A stretch of DNA of 64,000 bases, taken from positions 219,149,350 to 219,213,349 of the forward strand of contig CM037877.1 of assembly GCA_021292165.1 (NCBI GenBank), given 5' to 3'. The stretch is from Shinisaurus crocodilurus (Eukaryota > Chordata > Lepidosauria > Squamata > Shinisauridae). Position numbers and translations under genes: made by a program. Of the stretch, positions 56,314 through 64,000 are shown in pieces. Below the pieces are notes generated by a model. That model did no database searches. It had not been told where the DNA came from and saw only the letters and a list, made by a program, of their open reading frames with translations. Within the stretch, counting starts at the first letter, position 1. Every line of letters begins with the position of its first letter.

Positions 56314-56460
56314 ACTGCAGAGGCAATGTCAGACATGATTAATTGGATGGGAAAGAAAATTGACACTGACATGCAGCTGGAGCAGATGAGGTTGGAGCAG
56401 CAGCTGCAGCCAATCACAGAGAGGGAGCAGAGCAACACTGATGATCATGAGCCATTATAG
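56314..56460 (+). CDS. candidate exon-like open frame, function unknown
   Basis: A good 3' splice-site tract, cattttcttttcttttag, ends at 56313 and is followed by 49 codons in one frame ending in a stop, TAG, at 56458-56460. The predicted peptide is rich in Met, Glu and Gln (MGKKIDTDMQLEQMRLEQQL) and would be helical or coiled-coil. I do not recognise a family. No splice donor or upstream partner is visible, so it could be a terminal exon, a retrotransposon fragment or chance. Confidence 0.22.
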   Translation, partial: TAEAMSDMINWMGKKIDTDMQLEQMRLEQQLQPITEREQSNTDDHEPL

Positions 56461-58319
56461 GCTAGGAATTGTGTTCCATACCATGGATAGGGGTTCATTC
56501 ACATATTCTGTTCTACTACAGACAATAGCACACAAGTTACAAGCTAGACAACGGAAAGTGCTTTCAAGGACCCACGCCACCTCCAGCACCCCCACAGACA
56601 GCTGGAGACCAACAAAAAAGTTGAGAATCCCTACTTAGTTCTACTTTTCAGGTGCATCATTAAACAAAAAGAGAGAAGTCAGCAAGCTGTGTTGGTCTAT
56701 TTAGGGGGGGGGGAGATCCAAACATCCATAGTATAATACTTTTATGTATGTAATTTATTTAACTATTTGAAGCATTTCCCCCATACTCTTCGCTTGAAAA
56801 AAGCTTCCAAACTGGTTCAGTAAAAAGACAGTCCTTGCCCTCAGGCTTACATGACACAAAAGGAAAAGGGATAGGGAGGGAGGAAAAAAACCAAACAAAC
56901 ACAGGCACTAGTTCTTAGTTACAAAGTTCTTCTAATGACCAACCAGGATGGAAGCAGTTCAAGGAAAGGAGGAACCAAAAGTTCCTGGTCTCCCCCTCTC
57001 CTCACCTAGATGGAATGGTGGCTGCCAGGTGACAGCTGATGGCTGGAGAAGCCTGTTGGAGCTGATCTCTCAGCAGAGCTGATGGAGCAGCCCTACTTCC
57101 CCTAGTACCAGTTGAAAGTCACAGAATAATGAAAACGCTTTTGAGAACTCTTCCTGAAGGTAGATGTTAAACAAGAACAGGGTGAGCAGAACAAGAAAAA
57201 GATGTTGCTGGTTCAGAGAAACCAGAGAGACCAGAATACAATTTATCCTGAGCCTTCTCCAGCCTCCTTCCCTCCCACGCTGAAGCACCCTCGCTAGACA
57301 GGTTAAAAAGCTTGTCTGGTGAAAAACACCCAAGATGGAGGATGAAGAGGTGAAGATCACCTTCACCACTCCTCCCACACTGACGGCTTCAGCCTGGCAG
57401 GGCACAGGGAACTCAGAATCCTCCAAGTTCGGGGACTTGTGAGCGGTGAGGGTGGAATCGATAGGATTGTGCCCTTAATTAATTTGTGCGAAGTGCAAAA
57501 GAGCTCAGGTTGTACAAAATCATACTAGAATAAAAAAAAAAAGATATGGCCACTGTCCCTTTGAAAAATAATAAGAGCCAGCAGTAACTGTTTCTACATC
57601 CAGCACTGATTAGAACACACATGATAACTTGTAACGATGAGAGCAGAAGAAAAACATGGTCATCTTTATCATCAGGAGAGCGCATTTTTGGTGCCATAAT
57701 ATTCCATGGCAGGTAAGGCAAAATAATTCAAATCGTATCCATCAGCTTGATACCCACTGCCCTCCCCCTCCCCACCCAAAGTACAGAATACGGATAAACA
57801 ATTCCCCATCTAAGAGTAGGAGGCCCATTAGCAAAACATGCTTCACAAGGGCCTCAATAGCTCTGGGTGGGCTTTTTTTTTTTTTATCCCTTTAATCCAT
57901 TAACAAATAAGAGCTAATAATGCTCCAGCAAATGTTTTTCTTTACCTGAATAATAACAATGCAGCCTTCTGAAGTGAGCTCTTAATGCCCTCCCCAACAA
58001 TCTGAAAGCAGATTAATTTAACAGCAGAAAATTGGAGTAGGGGACTGGGGAGCAAAGGGAACCTTCTGCTAGGAATTACTGATTCAAAATGTGGTGAAAA
58101 TTAAATCCATGAAACCATGTTTTCTAATTTAACATGGCCTGATGCAATAAATCTGTAGCAAAACAAATGTCTTCGTGGGTGGAGGTTGGTTGGGACCTGT
58201 AAGGGAATATGTTACAATGACCTTGCTTGGTTTTTTCTCATTGCTGGAAAGGGGAAAGTGAATATAATATGACTTGTATAGAAATTCATAATAATTACAT
58301 TTGTGAGTTCATGCTTTCT
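56461..58319. other. mostly unique sequence with transposon ends
   Basis: 56615-56640 (aaaagttgagaatccctac) looks like a hAT end read in reverse. 57455-57478 (aggattgtgcccttaatt) is a TTAA-type MITE end. A 118-residue minus-strand frame at 57070-57426 lies just inside it and is unrecognised. 57885-58060 has possible conserved non-coding texture. A T-run is at 57869-57880. Confidence 0.4.
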
Positions 58320-58870
58320 CATTTAACACAGTCACAGAGTTGGAGAGGGTCTTGTGAGCCAGCGGTGGGTAGAAAGTAGATCTCCAGATATTTTGGACTT
58401 TAACTCCCATCATTCCAGACCACTGGCCATGCTGGAAAAGGACTTCTGGGAGTTGAAGTCCAAAACATCTGGAGATCTACTTTCTGCTCATCCCTGTTGT
58501 AAACCATCTAATCCAACCCCCTGCTCAATGCAGGAAATCCAGACTAGAACATCCCCACCTGATTAGCTGTCCAACCTCTACTTGAAGTGCCCCCGCCAGC
58601 AAAGGAGAGCACACCACACCTTAAAATTGATTCCATTGTCGAACTGCTCTTACCATCAAGAAGGTTATCCTAACGTTCAGCTGAAATCTACTGTCCATTA
58701 GATCTAGCCATGCCTTCTGGGACAGCAAAATAAACAAATCTTTGCACTCTTCTATGTGGCAGCTCTTCACATTTTTGAAGAGTGCTATCATGTTCTCCTT
58801 TAGTCTTCTCTTCTCCAAGCTAACCATACCCAGTTCCTTCAAACTTTCATCATAAAACTTGCCAACAAGA
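58320..58870 (-). mobile_element. CR1 LINE 3' region (antisense), split by a MITE
   Basis: Antisense CR1 tail: 'cacagagttggagagggtct', then after the MITE 'accatctaatccaacccc', 'ctgctcaatgcaggaa', and 'ttctcctttagtcttctctt', 'cttcaaactttcatcataaa'. Removing the 137-bp MITE and one octamer joins 'gggtcttgtgagc' to 'catctaatcc', as in other CR1 copies. The 73-residue frame at 58621-58842 is antisense UTR, not a gene. Confidence 0.82.
58360..58496. mobile_element. 137-bp palindromic hAT MITE inserted in CR1
   Basis: Ends CAGCGGTGGGTAGAAAGTAG and, reversed, CAGGGATGAGCAGAAAGTAG. Flanking octamers ttgtgagc (58352-58359) and ttgtaaac (58497-58504) match at six of eight positions, an aged 8-bp target duplication. 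The interior mirrors itself ('ggactttaactccca', 'gggagttgaagtcc'). Same family as 31493. Confidence 0.88.
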
Positions 58871-58908
58871 TACTACTTGTGGGAGATTCAGGAGCAAGTC
58901 TTGGCTCA

Positions 58909-59050
58909 CATAGAATCATAGAATGGTAGAGTTGGAAGGGGCCCATAAGGACATCGAGTCCAACCCCCTGCTCAATGCAGGAGAACCCAGGCAGTCACCC
59001 ATACAAGCACTGACCCGGCTCATACCTGCTTAGCTTCAGCATGTGGCCTG
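58909..59050 (-). mobile_element. 5S-derived SINE with CR1 tail, variant 2 (antisense)
   Basis: The reverse complement reads head 'tgctgaagctaagcaggtat', 'gccgggtcagtgcttg' and 'tatgggtgactgcctgggtt', then 'ctcctgcattgagcaggg', 'gttggactcgatgtcc' and 'ctaccattctatgattctat'. Unlike variant 1, it keeps the 5S text past the C box (gactgcctggg) before joining the same CR1 block, so the fusion point differs. Confidence 0.82.
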
Positions 59051-59183
59051 TATTATTTGCTCTCGAACCACAATGATGTTTAGAACATCATGCCCGATTG
59101 GTCCTACATATCTGTGCACCTTATTTCTGTCCACAAAATTGGTCTCCTGCATGAATACAGATCCAATTTCAAATGGCATTAGA

Positions 59184-59364
59184 CATGGCCTGTGGCTTAC
59201 GCTGGCTCAGCTTGTCTGAGTGTGGAAAGCTAAGCAGGGTCAGGCCTGGTTATTACTTGGATGGGAGACCCCTCCTCTAGTTTCCTGCATTGAGCAGCGG
59301 GTTGGACTCGATGGCCTTGTAGGCCCCTTCCAACTCTATGATCTATGAATCTATGAATCTATGG
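59184..59364 (+). mobile_element. 5S-rRNA-derived SINE with CR1 tail (best preserved)
   Basis: The head has 5S A box AAGCTAAGCAGGGT, intermediate GCCTGGTT and C box ACTTGGATGGGAGAC. The junction is 'cccctcctctagtttcctgc', then the CR1 block and a tandem ATCTATGA tail (59341-59362). Only about 135 bp from variant 2 and in the opposite orientation. Confidence 0.92.
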
Positions 59365-59374
59365 CAGGGTCAAT

Positions 59375-59960
59375 TGTCTTATTAGTTGGCTTTCACACGC
59401 AAAACACCTCCAAGGTGGCATACAAATTAAAAGATATAAAACTATATCACAACAAATAACATACTAAACAAATCAAAACAGGTGTGTGTGGGGGGAATCT
59501 TTAAAACAAAATACAGAATTACATTTAAAATGATTCAAATGTCAGGAAGAACAAAAAGGAACAATTGAGGATTCTGCCACAGAGACAGCCTTGTCCCATG
59601 TTCCCACCAGCCTAGTTTCTCTTGGTAGTGGGAACATGTAACAGGGCCTTCAAAAACAGATCTTAAACTATGGACAGGCTCATATGGGAAGGGATGGTCT
59701 TTCATATATCCTGGCTCCAAACAGTTTGGGGCTGTATAAGTAAGAAACAGCACCTTGAATTATGCCTGGAAACAGACTGAAAGTCAGTGCAGCTGGCATG
59801 GGACTGGTGTGATATGTTCAGCAAAGCACACACACCAGAAAGCAATCATGCTGCCACATTTTGCACTGGATGCAGTTTCCGAACACTTGAAGGGAGAACT
59901 CAGACCAGAAACCTTCTGGGTACTGAAGTGGAAAATTGTCCCCTTACCCACCACCTCTTC
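59375..59960 (-). mobile_element. L2-like LINE 3' end (antisense)
   Basis: 'tggctttcacacgcaaaaca' and 'cctccaaggtggcatacaaa' mark the antisense 3' UTR. The minus-strand frame 59535-59753 reads LEPGYMKDHPFPYEPVHSLR and '…WEHGTRLSLWQNPQ', a decayed L2 C-terminus (G-P-YL-D…PY-P-R-LR). It is broken by frameshifts. Confidence 0.75.
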
Positions 59961-60059
59961 TTTAAAAACCTAGACTCCAAGTGGCTTCCGCACTCCTCTG
60001 ACTTGGTCTATCACTGGCTTTCCCTGCTCCTGTGTAGACTTTGCCTGGACAACAAAATC

Positions 60060-61075
60060 ATATGAGAATTTTGTTTCTGTCTGCAAATCATCAGAACTTG
60101 CCCCATTTGCAAACATGAACACAAAAACATTTCCCGAAAAAGCTCCCAAATTCCCAAACTTGCACTTGGGTTAAAAATATAAAAATATATGCATATTTCT
60201 TGAAAAATGTGCACTTCGAAATGTGCATTTCCCCCAAAAATATGCACCATCACACTTTAGAAAATTGTTTTGCCAAAAGGCAAATGGTTCTTTTAAGGAT
60301 TCAGGACACAATGAACACACCAATGGGTGAAGGCTAAGGTTTTATTAGCAAGAACAAGCTAATAAATAGAATAAAGCAAAATGATACAGAATAATAACAG
60401 CAGCAAGAAGAAAGTATAGCACAAAATCATAAACATCCTTTCTGCCACTGGGAACCCCCTTATCTTTATCACATCAGTGGCAAACATGACTCTGTACAGC
60501 CTAGCTGCACGGCCAGATCCGAAGTTCTGCAGTTCAAGAACTGTCTCAGAGATCTATGTACATCTAGCAGGCTCAAGAATGTTCATATATTCAATGTTCT
60601 CCCACCAGCCTCAAGAATGTTCATATATTTACTGGGGGCGACGGGGGACGGACTGGGCCCAACAATTGGCAGGAAGCCGGCCCAGATAGCTCCCATCCCA
60701 GCTCTCTGCTAACAAATGGCCTAAGCTTGAGGGTATGCTAGAGGCTTATCTACCAGCCTCAAGCTGTACAGTGTCAATAGAATTGGCCCTGGGAACTAAT
60801 GAAAAAGCATAGCTAACTAACTCAATAAACAGGTCCAAACAGATCTCTAGACATGGGCAAGGGAATTTGTACACCACTAACTCTTTGAAATAACAGTTGT
60901 CTCCCACATTTCCACTACAGGGGAAAGTGTGCACTTTTGGGGGGGGGATGTGCACAGAAATGCACACTGATCCCATTCAAATGAAAAGAAAAACAGCTGG
61001 CAAATGAGAATGGAATGAGGGGAACCAAGCTTTGAAGTGGAGTTTGGAGAATCTCAGCAAGTTTGAGCATCCCTG
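60060..61075. mobile_element. palindromic hAT-like MITE split by an LTR
   Basis: The left part repeats 'catttgcaaacatgaacac', 'atgtgcacttcgaaatgtgc' and 'atttcccccaaaaatatgca'. The right part has 'aaagtgtgcacttttggg' and ends 'tctcagcaagtttgagcatc' + 'cctgg', the inverse of the start at 28225. It is the same family as 28225-28665. The LTR-like block 60266-60919 interrupts it. Confidence 0.6.
60266..60919 (-). mobile_element. solo LTR (antisense)
   Basis: On the minus strand it starts TGTAGTGGAAATG and ends …GGCAAAACA (TG…CA borders). It carries a polyadenylation signal in 'gctaataaaaccttagcc' about 80 bp before the end, and a short duplicated segment with 'tatgaacattcttgag' (twice, 60567-60630). 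No internal gag-pol and no second LTR are present. A target duplication could not be matched. Retroviral versus Gypsy origin is undetermined. Confidence 0.6.
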
Positions 61076-61357
61076 GTTCTCCCGTCCTTACTCCTGAAGA
61101 AGACTCAGTACTTCACTTCAGCCCTACTGTCCTCTAACTCATCCCCCTGCATGCTGGCCTTACACTGTTATCTGCAAGTCACTCTGCCCCTGTGCCTGAT
61201 TGAACTGCCTCCTTGGAAATGACTCATTCCTCAAGGAGCTGCCTCAGCCTGCCTCTCTCATTTCGAAAGCTCCACCCAGGCCGTACTGTCTGCCATGCTG
61301 GTTGACCACCAGAAGCCTTGCAGGGAAACACTGCGCCCTTCCCAGCTAACTTCACTC

Positions 61358-61559
61358 TAGTGGAGGCTGGTGGCTCCAATGTCAGAGGACTGGTCCATCC
61401 ATCCACCTTGAGTTGCAGTCTGAACATTAAAGGAGCTGTCCACGGTGCTGAATCCCAAACCGGATATGTTCAGCACCATGGATAGCTCCTTTAAAAGTTC
61501 AGACTGCAGCCCAATGTGGATACACTACCCACTGACACTGGAGCCACCAGCCTCCACTG
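61358..61559. mobile_element. ~200-bp palindromic MITE
   Basis: 'tagtggaggctggtggctcc' on the left and its complement 'ggagccaccagcctccactg' on the right, with inner arms 'gcagtctgaac' / 'gttcagactgc' and 'ggagctgtccacggtgctga' mirrored. A hAT-like CAGTGG start. No target duplication was read. Confidence 0.8.
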
Positions 61560-61597
61560 CAATGTATTTTCAGGGCTGCAAACATAAAGAGATATAG

Positions 61598-61700
61598 CAG
61601 CCTCCTCCAACCTGGTGCCCTCCAGATGCCTTGGACTATAAGTCCAAGGATTCCAGACCACTGGAGTTGGTCCAAAACACTGGGAGGGGAAGCTGAGATA
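61598..61700. mobile_element. possible hAT MITE fragment
   Basis: 'cctccaacctggtgccctcc' + 'agatgccttggactataagtcc' resemble the left half of the element at 46631-46766. The right half is decayed. Confidence 0.5.
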
Positions 61701-62457
61701 TAGAAAGAAGTAGAAGTAGAATTCTAAAAGGAATTCTATTTATTTGTATGAGAAAAATAGGATGTCCAAAGAGCACCAGCCTGTAAGTGTATTTTATTCA
61801 CTATATTTTGGGACTGAAGGGAAGTCCAATAGCTGCATTTCACACTGTTTAACGTGTATTAGAGAGGTAGTATCACTTGGGAACTGTAATCCTATTTGCA
61901 ATTTGTGACTCTCTGGAAAGATGGTGTTTTCATGCGATTGCTCTCTCTGCCATCCTATCATTTAGGCTAAAGGCTTAGAAACCAATTCAGGCTCAGCCTA
62001 AAGAAGGAAATATCTTTGGAATTGAATAGAGTAGTAAGGCTCTGCTGTAAGTGCCTGGAAGGGGATAAGAACTGCTGACCATTCTATGATTCAGATCAAA
62101 TGGAATCCAGCAGGAATAAAGCCAATTCAGGAGATCAGGTGGTGGGAGAGAGAGAGAGAAAGAAAGAGGAAGAACACAAACTGTGAGTCACTGACCACTG
62201 GTAAATGAGCATTTACCAGCTGATTTTCCTGCACTGTTTATACTCCGAGCAGCCAGACGTTTTAGGGATTGCTTCAGATCAACCAGGTTCAAGAGTGTTG
62301 GCATTCTGTCCTTGTAGCAATTACCCAAAACAATCACAGTTCACAAGTTCACCAGGCTTGGACTGAAGGCCTCAGTTTGAGACATCCATCTCCGAGTCTA
62401 AATCCATTTATCAGGCTGTGTGAGCCATCTGCTAAAGGACCATTTGCACCTTTATGA

Positions 62458-62875
62458 ACCTGCTCAGATGTTGAGATCTTCTTTGGAAGCCCTCTTCTGG
62501 TTATCTGTATATTTGGAGGTTAGGTAGATGGCTACCAGAGATGGGACCTTTTTTGTGGTGGCACACCAGTTGTGGAATCTCCATTCTTCCCTTCCTCCTG
62601 GCATATTTGCCTGATGCCAACCCTGTTAAGCTTTAGCTGACAGATCAAAACAATGTTAAATGTCCATGCAGTTAACTGAATGGGGATTGATTTATTAGAG
62701 TTGCTTTTATGTTTTATTGGGGCTCATCATATTTTATAATGGGTCTTCTGCTATGTATTCTTTTATTTTGTATATTGATTTTATGCTGTTTTAATAATGT
62801 TTGTTTTTTATCTTAATGTATAAATCACTTTGAGAACATTATCAGATTTAAAGGAATAAGCGCTCTAAAAATAAA
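62458..62875 (+). mobile_element. L2 LINE 3' end
   Basis: Decayed sense ORF end ('gctaccagagatgggacctt', 'gtggtggcacaccagttgtgg', corresponding to the RAFS-VAP-LWN region) and then a T-rich UTR, with 'aatcactttgagaacattat' near the end. No intact frame. Confidence 0.72.
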
Positions 62876-63395
62876 CAGCTGCCAGCAAAATTACTCCTCT
62901 ACAACTTAATTCTAATTTAAGGTATTAAGTTAAGGTATTAAGGTAAAATACTAAGCTTTAAGGCAATTTGGTCCTATGAAGAGCAACCTTTATCAGATAC
63001 AGTTTTTCACAAACCAGGGTTCAAAAGTGGGCAGACACAGCAAGACTGGAAATGGTGGGGGTAACACAAATTCATCTCCTTTCCATACTATTACCAAACA
63101 ACCAGATAGATTGCTACTACCATGATATATAGCTGCAACATGTTATAACAGGGTTGCAACTGAAAGCTGGAACAGCTGTGTGGACCTGATCCATATGGCT
63201 TGCACAGGTTGCTAGGTTGCTCTGTCAGCACAAGCTGCCCTTTGCCATGGATTAGAGCCAGGGTACCAACTGGTTTAAAACCAAATGCTGTAACATAACT
63301 AGGCTGTATATTGGGCTGCCACAGTGCTTTCATGCACAAGCCAATTCATATCTGATGTGTGTGTTTCTGAAAAGCTGAAAACTACAGTAAATATG
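62876..63395. other. unique sequence, no gene seen
   Basis: No gene recognised. The 82-residue minus-strand frame at 63091-63339 lacks any known domain. Confidence 0.4.
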
Positions 63396-63497
63396 CAGGA
63401 TTGTTGTGAAGATAAAATGGAGAGGAGTTGGATTATGTAAACCACCTTGAGTTCCTTGTAGGAAAAAAGGAGGGGTATAAATGTAATAAATAAATAA
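63396..63497 (+). mobile_element. tRNA-SINE 3' half
   Basis: 'caggattgttgtgaagataa', 'atgtaaaccaccttgagttc' and 'cttgtaggaaaaaagg' match the 3' half of 21935-22170, with an AATAAATAAATAA tail. The tRNA head is missing. Confidence 0.82.
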
Positions 63498-63590
63498 GTT
63501 TTATAAATATAGAAAATGATAAACTACAAAATGATGAGCTATATCACTTATCATTACATAATATCTGCAAAACCCTAAACTTATATGTTT

Positions 63591-63627
63591 AGAAGGAAGG
63601 AAAGAAGGAAGGAAGGAAGGAAGGAAA
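63591..63627. repeat. (GGAA)n microsatellite
   Basis: About nine tandem GGAA units. Confidence 0.9.
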
Positions 63628-64000
63628 CTGAATATTAACAGCAATCATACTTTATTTAATCTTATGCTAAGAATACTTAAGCTGGATCAGCCAAAAATAT
63701 TCTATCATTATAAAGCCTTAGCATTCTAATCATTATAAAATTGACAACTTGTTTCAACTATCTGACATTTTGCACAGATAATCTATAATATGAGGGCTAT
63801 ACGGTGACCAAATTTCAAAATAATCTGATGAAAAATGGCTGCTATACAGCAATGTAAAGATTTCCTAGTGAAGTGCAATTTTCTCCTGTTTGTGACCATT
63901 TTTGTGCACCCGTAGCAATTGCATGCCTATTTTTCCTCTAGCAGGTTTATATTGTTTCAAAAATTTAAGTAAACTGTGTGGGCCTTTCCCTTCCTAGTTT

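Noticed and set aside
57070..57426. 118-residue minus-strand frame as a host exon
   Set aside because: It lies just inside a TTAA-type transposon end, has no known domain, and I see no splice structure.
1..64000. CRISPR array, operon, prophage or other prokaryotic system
   Set aside because: Sequence texture, SINEs, LINEs and microsatellites are those of a vertebrate genome; no regularly spaced direct repeats or bacterial genes were seen.

Overview
The window looks like intergenic DNA from a squamate reptile (lizard or snake). It has moderate to low GC, CpG is scarce outside one islet, and I see no credible multi-exon host gene. The assignment rests on the repeats: a tRNA-derived SINE with A and B boxes and a 3' end like that of the Sauria SINEs, several 5S-rRNA-derived SINEs, and abundant L2 and CR1 LINE 3' ends. 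There is also an RTE-like LINE with a C-terminal zinc finger and a rich set of hAT and other palindromic DNA transposons. I cannot name the species.

Layout. 0-9.3 kb holds a hAT MITE, L2 ends on both strands, a CR1 3' end and a 920-bp hAT element with a perfect 8-bp target duplication, followed by a degraded solo-LTR-like block (9.3-9.9 kb). 9.9-11.7 kb is mostly unique. 11.7-12.9 kb is an L2 reverse-transcriptase fossil. 13.6-14.6 kb is a complete non-autonomous hAT element with GACTCG-rich ends that keeps the last part of a transposase. 14.9-25.2 kb carries MITEs, including three copies of a ~410-bp family (two of them hosts to later insertions), and a pile-up of L2 fragments with a tRNA SINE at 21.8-23.7 kb. 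26-41 kb alternates unique sequence with palindromic elements and 5S SINEs. 41.4-41.7 kb is an isolated CpG-rich islet with promoter-like motifs. 42.2-44.5 kb is a 2.25-kb RTE-like LINE sitting inside an L2 copy, and a second copy of its 3' end lies at 32.6-33.3 kb. 44.5-46.0 kb is a long antisense L2. 46-54 kb is mostly unique with microsatellites, MITEs and one perfect 18-bp hairpin. 54.05-55.8 kb is a CR1 with an ORF1 remnant, interrupted by a tRNA SINE. 58.3-62.9 kb is again dense in CR1, hAT, 5S SINE, L2, LTR and MITE copies.

The clearest biology is the mobile-element history. Several insertions have recognisable target duplications or interrupt an identifiable older element: RTE-like LINE in L2, hAT MITE in CR1, 5S SINE in MITE, LTR in MITE, tRNA SINE in CR1 and in L2. 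This gives a relative chronology. The most unusual elements are the SINEs whose 5S-rRNA-like head is joined to a CR1 3' tail, in two forms, alongside 5S-headed SINEs with a different tail. Unique AT-rich blocks may contain conserved regulatory elements, but only alignment could show that. All element names are from reading and recall; no database search was run.
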